Below, one piece after another: positions 41,179 to 50,508 of a DNA stretch of 61,241 bases (the stretch's first letter is position 1; every line of letters starts with the position of its first letter). A program made the translations under genes and the position numbers. Source of the stretch: UBA10649 sp964597445 (GTDB lineage Bacteria > Actinomycetota > Actinomycetes > S36-B12); the NCBI GenBank assembly GCA_964597445.1, contig CAZQXO010000008.1, positions 1 through 61,241 on the forward strand, written 5' to 3'. The notes beneath the pieces are model-generated. The model had not been told where the DNA came from. It saw only the letters and a program-made list of their open reading frames with translations, and made no database searches.

Positions 41179-44100
41179 TCACGCCCTCCCCTCGGGCGCA
41201 TCGGCGTTCTCCGACGCGCGAAGTCGAGCAAGGTCGGCTCCATGCTCCTGAAGGGAGCGCACCGAGGGTTCCTCGTGCTGGAGCGAGTCGATTCCCTGGA
41301 CGGCCGCCGCCAGACCCTGCACCGTGGTGATGCACGGGACCCCGCGCACGACCGCGGCGGTTCGGATCTCATATCCGTCCAGTCGGGGCCCGACGCCGTA
41401 CGGAGTGTTGACGATCAGGTCGATCTCGCCCGCGAGGATGGCGTCGACCGTGGTCGGCTCGCCCTGCGGGCCTCGCCCCTCGTACTGCTTGCGCAGCTCC
41501 TCGACCGGGACACCGTTTCTCCGCAGCACCGCTGCCGTGCCCGACGTGGCCACGATCCGGAAGCCGAGGTCTGAGAGCCGCTTGATCGGGAAGATCGCGC
41601 CGCGCTTGTCGCGGTTCGCGAGGGAGACGAACGCGGTTCCGGACGTCGGAAGGCCTCCCGAGAAGGCAGCGTCCTGCGACTTCGCGAACGCCGTTCCGAA
41701 GGAGTCGTCGATGCCCATCACCTCGCCCGTCGACTTCATCTCCGGGCCGAGGACGGTGTCGACGCCGTGGAAGCGACCGAATGGCAGGACCGCCTCCTTG
41801 ACCGAGATGGCCGACCCCTGGGGCATCGTGCCCCCGTCGCCGCGGGCCGGAAGCAGTCCTGACGCGCGGAGATCCGCGATGGACTCACCCACCATGACGC
41901 GCGCAGCTGCCTTGGCCACAGGTACCGCCGTCGCCTTGGAGACGAAGGGCACGGTGCGCGAGGCCCGCGGATTCGCCTCCAGCACGTAGAGGACATCGCC
42001 GGCCAGGGCGTACTGCACGTTCAGCAGTCCACGCACGCCCACACCACGAGCGATCGCGAGCGTTGCCTCGCGAATCCGCGCGATGTCCTCGGCTCCCAGG
42101 GTGATCGGGGGAAGGACGCAGGCGGAGTCCCCCGAGTGGATGCCCGCCTCCTCGATGTGCTCCATCACTCCAGCGAGGTAGAGCTCCTCGCCGTCGTACA
42201 GCGCATCGACATCGATCTCGACGGCGTCGTCGAGGAAGCGATCGACCAGCACGGGATGATCGGGCGTGATCTGCGTGGCGCGCGAGAGGTAGTCGGCCAG
42301 CATCGCGTCGTCGTAGACGATCTCCATGCCCCGCCCGCCGAGGACGTAACTCGGACGGACGAGGACCGGGTACCCCACCTCGGCCGCAATGGCCCGCGCC
42401 TCCTCGAACGTGAAGGCCGTGCCGTGCCGCGGCGCCAGAAGGCCCGCCTCTGCGAGCACTCGCCCGAAGGCACCGCGCTCCTCCGCGAGATGGATCGACT
42501 CCGGGCTCGTGCCGATGACGGGCACGCCGGCGTCCTTGAGTCGCTGAGCGAGTCCGAGGGGGGTCTGGCCCCCCAGTTGCACCACGACGCCCACGAGCCT
42601 GCCGGCCTGCGACTCCACATGCACGACCTCGAGGACGTCCTCGAGCGTGAGCGGCTCGAAGTAGAGGCGATCAGAGGTGTCGTAGTCGGTCGACACGGTC
42701 TCGGGATTGCAGTTGACCATGATCGTCTCGAAGCCGGCCTCCCTCAGCGTGAGTGCCGCATGCACGCAGGAGTAGTCGAACTCGATGCCCTGCCCGATGC
42801 GGTTGGGACCGGAGCCCAGGATGATGACCTTGCGGCGATCGCTGGGCTCGACCTCCGTCTCCTCGTCGTAGGCCGAGTAGTGATACGGGGTGCGTGCCTC
42901 GAACTCCGCCGCGCACGTGTCGACCGTCTTGTAGACGGGACGGATGCCCCAGTCGTGTCGGATGCGACGCACCTCATGCTCGGCGAGTCCACGCAGGGAG
43001 CCGACCTGGGCATCGGAGAAACCCAGGCGCTTCGCGCGCCGCAGCAGGTGCGGATCCAGGGCCTGCGCACCTCTGACCTCATCGGCCATCTCGTTGATCT
43101 GGCAGATCTGGTCGAGGAACCACGGATCGATGTTGGTGGCCTCGTGCACCGCATCGATGCCGGCCCCAGCCCAGAGCGCCTGCTGCACCCAGGAGAGGCG
43201 GCCATCGCGCGGCACGCGCATCCGCTCCAAGAGGTCTGGAACGTCGACGTCGGAGCGCTCAGGGGGCCAGGAGAACACCGCCTCGGGGCGCTCCAGCGAT
43301 CGCAGGGCCTTCTGCAGCGCCTCGGGGAAGCTCCGGCCGATGGCCATCGCCTCTCCGACGCTCTTCATGGTGGTCGTGAGCGTGGGATCGGCGTTCGGGA
43401 ACTTCTCGAAGGCGAAGCGCGGGGCCTTGACGACGATGTAGTCGAGCGTCGGCTCGAACGAGGCAGGGGTCTCCTGGGTGATGTCGTTGGGGATCTCGTC
43501 CAGGGTGTAGCCGATCGCGAGACGGGCCGCGATCTTCGCGATGGGGAAGCCTGTGGCCTTCGAGGCCAGTGCCGAGGACCGTGAGACACGCGGGTTCATC
43601 TCGATGACGATCAGCCGGCCGTCGTCCGGATTCACCGCGAACTGGATGTTGCATCCGCCGGTGTCGACGCCCACCGCGCGGATGATGTCGATACCCACGT
43701 CACGCAGCCGCTGGTACTCGCGATCAGTCAGGGTGAGCGCAGGAGCCACCGTGATCGAGTCGCCCGTGTGCACGCCCATGGGGTCGAGGTTCTCGATGGA
43801 GCACACGACGACGACGTTGTCGTGCCGATCGCGCATCAGCTCGAGCTCGTACTCCTTCCAGCCGATGATGGACTCCTCGAGCAGGACCTCAGACGTGGGG
43901 CTCGCCTGGAGGCCCGCCCCCGCGATGCGCCGAAGATCGGATTCGTCGTACGCGATACCCGATCCGGCACCACCCATGGTGAAGGAGGGCCGGACCACGA
44001 CGGGGTAGCCGAGGTCGACAACCGCCGACAGGCACTCATCGAGCGTGTGGCAGATCGCTGACCGGGCACTCTCGGCGCCCACGCTCTCGACGATGGCCCG

Positions 44101-44496
44101 GAAGAGCTCGCGGTTCTCGCCTCGCTCGATCGCGTCGACATCGGCACCGATGAGCTCGACGCCGTACCTCTCCAGCACCCCGTTGCGGTGCAGCGCCATC
44201 GCCGTGTTCAGGGCGGTCTGGCCGCCGAGGGTCGGGAGCAGGGCGTCCGGGCGCTCCTTGGCGATGATCCGCTCGACGAACTCCGGGGTGATCGGCTCGA
44301 TGTACGTGGCGTCGGAGAACTCCGGGTCCGTCATGATCGTGGCGGGGTTGGAGTTGACGAGGACCACGCGCAGGCCCTCATCCCGGAGGACCCGACAGGC
44401 CTGCGTGCCGGAGTAGTCGAACTCGCATGCCTGCCCGATCACGATCGGCCCCGAGCCGATCACCATGACGGTGCGGATGTCTTCTCGCCGGGCCAT
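41179..44496 (-). CDS. carB: Carbamoyl-phosphate synthase large chain
   Basis: CarB makes carbamoyl phosphate from bicarbonate, ATP and glutamine-derived ammonia, for both pyrimidines and arginine. The 1105 residues contain two ATP-grasp halves, each with a GSGPxxIGQ-type start (VIGSGPIVIGQACEFDYSG and ILGSGPNRIGQGIEFDYSC), then a C-terminal MGS-like allosteric domain with DLIVNTPYGVGPR. ATG 44496 overlaps the carA stop as TGATG; the longer upstream frame runs into carA. Confidence 0.98.
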   Translation of the reverse strand: MARREDIRTVMVIGSGPIVIGQACEFDYSGTQACRVLRDEGLRVVLVNSNPATIMTDPEFSDATYIEPITPEFVERIIAKERPDALLPTLGGQTALNTAMALHRNGVLERYGVELIGADVDAIERGENRELFRAIVESVGAESARSAICHTLDECLSAVVDLGYPVVVRPSFTMGGAGSGIAYDESDLRRIAGAGLQASPTSEVLLEESIIGWKEYELELMRDRHDNVVVVCSIENLDPMGVHTGDSITVAPALTLTDREYQRLRDVGIDIIRAVGVDTGGCNIQFAVNPDDGRLIVIEMNPRVSRSSALASKATGFPIAKIAARLAIGYTLDEIPNDITQETPASFEPTLDYIVVKAPRFAFEKFPNADPTLTTTMKSVGEAMAIGRSFPEALQKALRSLERPEAVFSWPPERSDVDVPDLLERMRVPRDGRLSWVQQALWAGAGIDAVHEATNIDPWFLDQICQINEMADEVRGAQALDPHLLRRAKRLGFSDAQVGSLRGLAEHEVRRIRHDWGIRPVYKTVDTCAAEFEARTPYHYSAYDEETEVEPSDRRKVIILGSGPNRIGQGIEFDYSCVHAALTLREAGFETIMVNCNPETVSTDYDTSDRLYFEPLTLEDVLEVVHVESQAGRLVGVVVQLGGQTPLGLAQRLKDAGVPVIGTSPESIHLAEERGAFGRVLAEAGLLAPRHGTAFTFEEARAIAAEVGYPVLVRPSYVLGGRGMEIVYDDAMLADYLSRATQITPDHPVLVDRFLDDAVEIDVDALYDGEELYLAGVMEHIEEAGIHSGDSACVLPPITLGAEDIARIREATLAIARGVGVRGLLNVQYALAGDVLYVLEANPRASRTVPFVSKATAVPVAKAAARVMVGESIADLRASGLLPARGDGGTMPQGSAISVKEAVLPFGRFHGVDTVLGPEMKSTGEVMGIDDSFGTAFAKSQDAAFSGGLPTSGTAFVSLANRDKRGAIFPIKRLSDLGFRIVATSGTAAVLRRNGVPVEELRKQYEGRGPQGEPTTVDAILAGEIDLIVNTPYGVGPRLDGYEIRTAAVVRGVPCITTVQGLAAAVQGIDSLQHEEPSVRSLQEHGADLARLRASENADAPEGRA

Positions 44497-45650
44497 CAGG
44501 CGATCCGTCCTTCCCGGGTGCGTGCCATGAGGTCGACGAACTCGTCGAAGAGGTAGTCCGCATCGTGCGGCCCGGCTGCCGCCTCCGGGTGGTACTGGAC
44601 GCTGAAGGCCGGGACATCGAGGCAGCGCAGACCCTCGACGACGTCGTCGTTGAGGCACACGTGGCTCACCACGGCGCGCCCGTGCGGTGTCGGGAACTCG
44701 CCTCCGCGCGGGGCATCCACGGCGAAGCCGTGATTGTGCGCGGTCACCTCGACCCGGCGAGTGGCGAGGTCCATGACAGGTTGGTTGATGCCCCGATGGC
44801 CGTAGCGCAGCTTGTAGGTGCCGAGACCGAGTGCGCGGCCGAGGATCTGGTTCCCGAAGCAGATGCCGAACACCGGCATGCGTCGGGAGAGCAGCTCGCC
44901 CATGACGGCCACGGCGTGGTCGGCCGTGGCAGGGTCGCCCGGGCCGTTCGAGAAGAAGACGCCGTCAGGCGCCAGGGCGAGGATCTGCTCGGCATCCCAG
45001 TCAGCCGGCACGACGTGCACCTCGATCCCCCGCTGAGCCATCTGGTGCGGGGTCATCGCCTTGATCCCGAGGTCGACTGCCACCACCGTGAACCGCCGCT
45101 CCCCCGTCGCGGGCACGACATAAGGCTCCGTCGTGGTGACGTCCGCGGTGAGGTTCGCCCCCGCCATCGGCGGGCTCGCCTGCACCCGGGTGAGCAGGGC
45201 AGGCACCGGATGCTCCGCCTCCGCACCACTGAAGATGCCGACGCGCATGGCTCCGCGCTCCCGCAGGTGCCGCGTCAGGGCGCGGGTGTCGACACCGCTG
45301 ATCCCCACGATGCCTTGGTCGGCGAGGTCGTCCTCCAAGCTTCGACGCGCACGCCAGTTCGATGTGATGCGCGAGGGATCGCGCACGACGTAGCCCGCCA
45401 CCCAGATCTGCCGCGACTCGGCATCCTCGTCGTTCATGCCCGTGTTCCCGATGTGGGGAGCGGTCATGACGACGACCTGACCACGGTAGGAGGGGTCCGT
45501 GAGGGTCTCCTGATATCCGCTCATGCCGGTCGAGAAGACCGCCTCGCCGACGGTCGAGCCGATGGCGCCGTAGCCCTCGCCGTGCATGGTGCGACCGTCC
45601 TCGAGCACGAGGATGGCCGGGATCGGTGACGGGCGCGGATCGCGGGTCAT
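44496..45650 (-). CDS. carA: Carbamoyl-phosphate synthase small chain
   Basis: CarA is the glutamine amidotransferase that supplies ammonia to CarB. The 384 residues show the N-terminal GAIGSTVGEAVFSTGMSGYQ and a class I GATase domain with nucleophile Cys264 in VFGICFGNQILG and the catalytic His354/Glu356 in VQYHPEA. ATG 45650 overlaps the stop of the PH-like gene as ATGA. It is part of the pyr operon, so arginine synthesis also depends on this copy unless another exists elsewhere. Confidence 0.97.
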   Translation of the reverse strand: MTRDPRPSPIPAILVLEDGRTMHGEGYGAIGSTVGEAVFSTGMSGYQETLTDPSYRGQVVVMTAPHIGNTGMNDEDAESRQIWVAGYVVRDPSRITSNWRARRSLEDDLADQGIVGISGVDTRALTRHLRERGAMRVGIFSGAEAEHPVPALLTRVQASPPMAGANLTADVTTTEPYVVPATGERRFTVVAVDLGIKAMTPHQMAQRGIEVHVVPADWDAEQILALAPDGVFFSNGPGDPATADHAVAVMGELLSRRMPVFGICFGNQILGRALGLGTYKLRYGHRGINQPVMDLATRRVEVTAHNHGFAVDAPRGGEFPTPHGRAVVSHVCLNDDVVEGLRCLDVPAFSVQYHPEAAAGPHDADYLFDEFVDLMARTREGRIA

Positions 45651-46189
45651 CGGGCTCCTGCCGGGAACGTGGCCATGAGGCCATCCAACACAGTGGCGTG
45701 ATCGGCCGATGCATCCGCCCGGAACCCGGTGTCGAGGAGCCGGTCCCCCAGTCGCCAGGTCACGACGATCACGCTGTCCTTGGCCCGGACGGTGCCGGCG
45801 ACCCCCCGGTCCGTGCGAATGCCCTCGATCCCGGCCGCAGGGATGGCCAGGCTCCTCGCCCCCTGCCTCTCCAGGAGGATGCCGCCCGGCCCCCACGACA
45901 GCTGAGCCCGGCTGCGGACTCCGAGGTCATGGACCGCGATGCGATCCATCCAGTCTCCGTGCGCACTCGTGCCGGCGAACAGCCCCGGCACCGAGCCCGA
46001 GACCCCCCAGTCATCCGGCGCCTCCTCCGGTGGCGCCGGGAGATCGAGCTGACGTCGCTGCCGGGACCGCCAGCCCCAGCGCATGGCGCCGAGCGCGAGC
46101 AGGATCACCAGCACCGTCAGCCCGACCAAGGCCAGGCGCTCCGGCCAGTCCGTGACCTGCGCCTGCTCGACGAAGTCCTCCGTCCTCAT
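45647..46189 (-). CDS. Membrane-anchored PH-like protein of the pyr operon
   Basis: A 180-residue protein with one N-terminal membrane helix (about 19-36, LALVGLTVLVILLALGAM), a basic stop-transfer stretch RWGWRSRQRRQ and a cytoplasmic domain rich in beta strands (LSWGPGGILLERQG, DSVIVVTWRLGDRLL). Similar proteins lie between pyrC and carA in many actinobacteria, with no known function. It is coupled on both sides by ATGA overlaps. A role in pyrimidine synthesis is suggested only by this position. Confidence 0.75.
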   Translation of the reverse strand: MRTEDFVEQAQVTDWPERLALVGLTVLVILLALGAMRWGWRSRQRRQLDLPAPPEEAPDDWGVSGSVPGLFAGTSAHGDWMDRIAVHDLGVRSRAQLSWGPGGILLERQGARSLAIPAAGIEGIRTDRGVAGTVRAKDSVIVVTWRLGDRLLDTGFRADASADHATVLDGLMATFPAGAR

Positions 46190-47466
46190 GCGAGGACTCC
46201 GTCGAGGACGGTGGGCGTGCCGGCGTGGAGGGTGTGCACGACCCGACCCGGGAGGCGGCGCCCGGCGTACGGGGTGTTGCGGCTCTTGGAGGCCAGCCTC
46301 ATCGGGTCGACCACGAGGACACCGTCCGGATCGACGACGGTGATGTTCGCGATCGATCCCGGGAGGAGATCATGTCCTTGGGTGCGCACCCGGCCGATCC
46401 TCGCGGGACGCACGGACATGCACTCCGCCACCTCGCGCCAGGACAGGAGTCCGGGCTGGACCATCGTCTCCATCAGGACCCCGAAGGCCGTCTCGAGGCC
46501 CAGCATCCCCATGGCGGCCGCGGCCCATTCGCAGTCCTTGTCCTCATGGGGGTGCGGCGCGTGGTCCGTGGCCACGACGTCGATCGTGCCGTCCGCGAGA
46601 GCCTCCCTCAGCGCCTGGACGTCGTCTGCCGATCGCAGAGGCGGATTGACCTTGTAGATCGGGTCGTAGCTCGCCACGAGATCCTCGGTCAGGACGAGAT
46701 GGTGGGGCGTGACCTCCGCCGTGACGTCGATCCCTCTCTCCTTCGCCCATCGGATGATCTCGACTGATCCGGCAGTCGACACGTGGCAGACGTGGAGCCG
46801 AGAGCCCACGTGCTGGGCTAGGAGGACATCGCGCGCGATGATGGCCTCCTCGGCGACAGCCGGCCAACCGGCCAGTCCCAACCGACCGGACAGCGCGCTC
46901 TCGTTCATCTGCGCATGCTCGGTCAGCCGTGGCTCCTGCGCATGCTGGGCCACGACACCGTCGAAGGCCCTGACGTACTCCAGGGCACGCCGCATCAGCA
47001 CCGCGTCGTGCACGCACTTGCCGTCGTCGCTGAACACACGGACCTGGGCAGCGCTCATGGCCATCGCGCCGATCTCCGCCATCTGCTCGCCAGCGAGGCC
47101 GACGGTGACGGCGCCCACGGGACGCACGTCGACGAGGCCGGCTTCCTGTCCCAGCCGCCACACCTGCTCGACCACGCCCGCCGTGTCGGCGACGGGGCTC
47201 GTGTTCGCCATCGCATGAACACACGTGTAGCCGCCGAGCGCTGCTGCCTCGGAGCCGGTCAGCACCGTCTCAGCGTCCTCGCGCCCCGGCTCGCGCAGGT
47301 GGGTGTGCAGGTCGACGAACCCCGGCAGGGCGACGAGGCCATCGGCATCGATGATCTCTCCGACCGCGGTGCCTGCGGGCGCGAGATCCACGATGATTCC
47401 GTCCGCGACGACGAGATCCACCGCCTCCTCGCCGTAGGGACGCACTCCCCTGAGCACGAGCGTCAT
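46186..47466 (-). CDS. pyrC: Dihydroorotase
   Basis: PyrC closes carbamoyl aspartate to dihydroorotate. The 426-residue amidohydrolase has the zinc motif VDLHTHLREPG (His54, His56), HVCHVSTAGS, VTPHHLVLTED and ATDHAPH. An aspartate in FSDDGK probably sits where other amidohydrolases have the bridging carboxylated lysine, as in some class I dihydroorotases. ATG 47466 overlaps the pyrB stop as ATGA. Confidence 0.96.
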   Translation of the reverse strand: MTLVLRGVRPYGEEAVDLVVADGIIVDLAPAGTAVGEIIDADGLVALPGFVDLHTHLREPGREDAETVLTGSEAAALGGYTCVHAMANTSPVADTAGVVEQVWRLGQEAGLVDVRPVGAVTVGLAGEQMAEIGAMAMSAAQVRVFSDDGKCVHDAVLMRRALEYVRAFDGVVAQHAQEPRLTEHAQMNESALSGRLGLAGWPAVAEEAIIARDVLLAQHVGSRLHVCHVSTAGSVEIIRWAKERGIDVTAEVTPHHLVLTEDLVASYDPIYKVNPPLRSADDVQALREALADGTIDVVATDHAPHPHEDKDCEWAAAAMGMLGLETAFGVLMETMVQPGLLSWREVAECMSVRPARIGRVRTQGHDLLPGSIANITVVDPDGVLVVDPMRLASKSRNTPYAGRRLPGRVVHTLHAGTPTVLDGVLA

Positions 47467-48404
47467 TCGGTGTCCTCCTGTCGTCCGCCGAGAAGCAGGT
47501 ACATGACAGCCATGCGCACGCTGACCCCGTTGGTGACCTGCTCCACCATGACCGCCCGAGGTGAGTCGGCCACATCCGCACTGATCTCCATGCCCCTGTT
47601 CATGGGCCCCGGATGCAGCACGATGGCATGGTCGGGCAGGCGCCTCATCCGAGCCTCGTCGAGACCGAACATCCGCGAGTACTCGAGAGCGGACGGGAAG
47701 AAGGCGGCCTGCATGCGCTCGGCCTGCACGCGGAGCATCATCACAGCGTCGAGCTGGGGAAGGACATCATCGATGTCGTGCGACACCTCGCACGACCACG
47801 ACTCGACGCCGTACGGCAGCAGGGTCGGAGGCGCCACCACGACAACCTCGGCGCCCAGCGTCCTCAGAAGCAGGACATTCGAGCGCGCCACGCGACTGTG
47901 CAGGATGTCGCCCACGATCGCGATGCGCACGCCAGCGAGATCCCCCGATCCACCGCGCAGGTGGCGTCGCAGCGTGAACGCGTCGAGCAAGGCCTGCGTC
48001 GGATGCTCATGCGTGCCGTCACCGGCATTGATCACCGACCCCTGGATCCATCCGGAGGTCGCCAGTCGGTGAGGAGCGCCACTCGCCCCGTGCCGGATGA
48101 CCACGGCATCGGCGCCCATGGCCTCCAGCGTGAGGGCAGTGTCCTTGAGGCTCTCACCCTTGGACACCGAGGAGCCCTTGGCCGCGAAGTTGATGACGTC
48201 TGCCGACAGTCGCTTCGCCGCCAGCTCGAACGAGATCCGGGTGCGGGTGGAGTCCTCGAAGAACAGGTTGACGACGGTGCGCCCGCGCAGGGTCGGCAGC
48301 TTCTTGACCGATCGGTCCGTGACGGCTGCTAGCTCCGCAGCCGTGTCGAGGATCAGGACGGCATCCTCACGGCTCAGGTCGCCTGCCGAGAGCAGGTGCC
48401 TCAC
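47463..48404 (-). CDS. pyrB: Aspartate carbamoyltransferase catalytic chain
   Basis: PyrB joins carbamoyl phosphate and aspartate. The 313 residues have the carbamoyl-phosphate site FFEDSTRTRISFE, SSVSKGESLKDTALTL and the late motif VLHPGPMNRGMEI. No regulatory pyrI gene is present, as usual in actinobacteria. The start is GTG 48404, overlapping the pyrR stop as GTGA. Confidence 0.97.
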   Translation of the reverse strand: MRHLLSAGDLSREDAVLILDTAAELAAVTDRSVKKLPTLRGRTVVNLFFEDSTRTRISFELAAKRLSADVINFAAKGSSVSKGESLKDTALTLEAMGADAVVIRHGASGAPHRLATSGWIQGSVINAGDGTHEHPTQALLDAFTLRRHLRGGSGDLAGVRIAIVGDILHSRVARSNVLLLRTLGAEVVVVAPPTLLPYGVESWSCEVSHDIDDVLPQLDAVMMLRVQAERMQAAFFPSALEYSRMFGLDEARMRRLPDHAIVLHPGPMNRGMEISADVADSPRAVMVEQVTNGVSVRMAVMYLLLGGRQEDTE

Positions 48405-48946
48405 CGCACCCCCTCCTCGATGGTCACCTGATCGATCCCGTCGACCTCGGACAGCTCGACCCTCACCTGCTCCTCGAACGAGGTCGGGAGGTTCTTGCCG
48501 ACGTGATCGGGGCGGATGGGCAGTTCGCGGTGCCCCCGATCGACCAGTACTGCCAGTCGCACCGCGGACGGACGCCCTAGATCGTTCAGGGCATCGAGTG
48601 CCGCTCGAACGGTGCGTCCGGAGAAGAGCACATCATCGACGAGCACGACGATCCGCCCATCGACACCGCAGGACGGGATGGACGTCTCCTCGAGAGCCCG
48701 CGCCGGTCGGAGACGAAGGTCGTCTCTGTACAGCGTGATGTCGAGGGAGCCGACCGGCACCTGGGCGCCCTCGATGTCGCCGATCGCAGCAGCGATGCGG
48801 TGCGCGAGGGCGACACCTCTCGTGGGAATTCCCAGAAGGACCAGGTCGGCGGAGCCGCGCGACTTCTCGACGATCTCATGGGCGATTCGGCGGATGGCCC
48901 GCCCCACGTCGGCGTCGTCGAGGACGACACGGGCACGCGTGTTCAC
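48401..48946 (-). CDS. pyrR: Pyrimidine operon regulator / uracil phosphoribosyltransferase PyrR
   Basis: PyrR binds pyr mRNA in a UMP-dependent way and may also have weak uracil phosphoribosyltransferase activity. The 181-residue protein has LVLLGIPTRGVALAHRIAAA and the PRPP loop IVVLVDDVLFSGRT. The start is GTG 48946. A candidate PyrR-binding hairpin lies just upstream and overlaps the purine-rich ribosome-binding site, which favours translational repression of the operon. Confidence 0.95.
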   Translation of the reverse strand: MNTRARVVLDDADVGRAIRRIAHEIVEKSRGSADLVLLGIPTRGVALAHRIAAAIGDIEGAQVPVGSLDITLYRDDLRLRPARALEETSIPSCGVDGRIVVLVDDVLFSGRTVRAALDALNDLGRPSAVRLAVLVDRGHRELPIRPDHVGKNLPTSFEEQVRVELSEVDGIDQVTIEEGVR

Positions 48947-48956
48947 CGCGGGACCC

Positions 48957-48987
48957 CCTTCCCCGCCTCACTGGACGGGCTTAAAGG
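48957..48987 (-). promoter_or_regulatory. Candidate PyrR-binding RNA hairpin
   Basis: The minus-strand leader forms an outer CCTT/AAGG pairing and an inner CCCG/CGGG stem around a loop with TCCAGTGAGG, close to the known PyrR loop pattern with its conserved GAGG or GTGAGG. The 3' arm runs into AAGGGGG, the likely ribosome-binding site of pyrR. Confidence 0.7.
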
Positions 48988-49002
48988 ATGTCGGACTCTC
49001 GA

Positions 49003-49008
49003 ACCCTA
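49003..49008 (-). promoter_or_regulatory. -10 element of the pyr operon
   Basis: The minus strand reads TAGGGT. Transcription would begin near 48996, about 50 bases before the pyrR GTG, just ahead of the candidate PyrR-binding hairpin. The -35 region is not recognisable. Confidence 0.5.
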
Positions 49009-49033
49009 TCCCACCGCGTGATGTGCGCGGGGG

Positions 49034-50467
49034 TCAGACGCCCGTGCCCGGACCCGCACTCCCGATCTTGTGCACGCGCATGCCATTCGTGGTGCCCGGG
49101 ACGCCCGGCGGCACTCCGGCCACGATCACGACGCGGTCGCCGAAGGTTGCCCGACCGATTTCGAGCAGGGCCTTGTCGACCTGCACCACCATGTCGTCGG
49201 TGTGCTTCACCTGTGGCACGAGGAAGGTCTCCACTCCCCACACGAGGGACAGCAGGCTGCGCGTGCGGGGATTGGGCGTGAAGGCGAGCAGCGGGGTGCC
49301 ACTGCGCCAACGCGAGATGAGCCGCGCAGAGGAGCCCGTCTCCGTGAAGGCGATCAGGTGCGTGGCCTCGACACCCGCCGCGACACCGACCGCCGCGTGG
49401 GTGAGGGCTCGCGCCGTGGAGCCCGTCCACGGGTCGGAGAGCGTCGGGAGCTGGTGCAGGGCCCACGTCTCGACGTGCTCGATGATCCGCGACATCGTCT
49501 CGACCACGAGGCTCGGGTGGTCGCCGACGCTCGTCTCCCCCGAGAGCATCAGGGCATCGGCCCCGTCGAGCACGGCGTTCGCGACATCGCTGGCCTCGGC
49601 TCGCGTCGGTCGCGTCGCCACCGCCATCGACTCGAGCATCTGGGTCGCGACGATGACGGGCTTGGCAGCCTCGCGGCACAGCTGGATGGCGCGCTTCTGC
49701 ACCAGGGGGACGGCCTCGAGCGGCAGTTCCACTCCGAGGTCCCCTCGGGCCACCATGACACCGTCGAAGGCGGCGATGATCTCCTCGAGGTTCTCGATGG
49801 CCTGCGGCTTCTCGACCTTCGCAAGAACGGGCAGCCGGAGGCCGACCTCGTCCATGACCGCATGCACATCGACGATGTCGGCGGCGGACCGGACGAAGGA
49901 CAGCGCGATCATGTCGGCGCCGATCCGCAGCGCCCACCGCAGGTCGTCCTTGTCCTTGTCCGAGAGCGCCGGCACGCTGACGGCGACACCGGGAAGGTTG
50001 AATCCCTTGTTGTCGGACACTCGGCCGCCCTCGATCACCTCCGTGTGGACGCGGGGGCCGTCGACGCGCGTGACCCGCAACTCGATGCGCCCGTCGTCCA
50101 CGAGGACGAGGTCGCCGGGTGAGACATCGTGAGGCAGACCCGAGTGCGTGGTCGAGACCATCAGGCGATCGCCCGGGACATCCTCGGTCGTCACGATGAA
50201 CTCGTCACCCGACTCGAGCAGGACGGGACCGGACGCGAAGGTGCCCAGGCGGATCTTGGGGCCCTGGAGGTCCACGAGGATGCCCACCCCGCGACCGGTG
50301 GCGTCCGAGGCGGCCCGCACGTGCCGGTAGACGACCTCGTGGTCCTCGTGCTTGCCGTGGGAGAGGTTGAGCCGCGCCACGTCCATGCCTGACTCGACCA
50401 GGCGGGTGATCGCCTCCGCCGAGCTCGTGGCGGGCCCGAGGGTGGCGACGATTTTGGCGCGGCGCAT
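49034..50467 (-). CDS. pyk: Pyruvate kinase
   Basis: Pyk makes pyruvate and ATP from phosphoenolpyruvate. The 477 residues include KIVATLGPAT, ARLNLSHGKHEDH, LVDLQGPKIRLG, the catalytic region VLAKVEKPQAIENLEEII, DGVMVARGDLGVELPLE and DALMLSGETSVGDHP. ATG 50467 has no ribosome-binding site and TAGGCT ends seven bases before it, so it appears leaderless. It stands between gltBD and the pyr operon. Confidence 0.97.
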   Translation of the reverse strand: MRRAKIVATLGPATSSAEAITRLVESGMDVARLNLSHGKHEDHEVVYRHVRAASDATGRGVGILVDLQGPKIRLGTFASGPVLLESGDEFIVTTEDVPGDRLMVSTTHSGLPHDVSPGDLVLVDDGRIELRVTRVDGPRVHTEVIEGGRVSDNKGFNLPGVAVSVPALSDKDKDDLRWALRIGADMIALSFVRSAADIVDVHAVMDEVGLRLPVLAKVEKPQAIENLEEIIAAFDGVMVARGDLGVELPLEAVPLVQKRAIQLCREAAKPVIVATQMLESMAVATRPTRAEASDVANAVLDGADALMLSGETSVGDHPSLVVETMSRIIEHVETWALHQLPTLSDPWTGSTARALTHAAVGVAAGVEATHLIAFTETGSSARLISRWRSGTPLLAFTPNPRTRSLLSLVWGVETFLVPQVKHTDDMVVQVDKALLEIGRATFGDRVVIVAGVPPGVPGTTNGMRVHKIGSAGPGTGV

Positions 50468-50474
50468 GGGGGGA

Positions 50475-50480
50475 AGCCTA
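50475..50480 (-). promoter_or_regulatory. -10 element of pyk, leaderless
   Basis: The minus strand reads TAGGCT, then TCCCCCC, then the pyk ATG. It lies in the 41-base gap after gltD. Confidence 0.7.
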
Positions 50481-50508
50481 TCCGTAAGCGGTTGCAGGAC
50501 CGGGGAGG

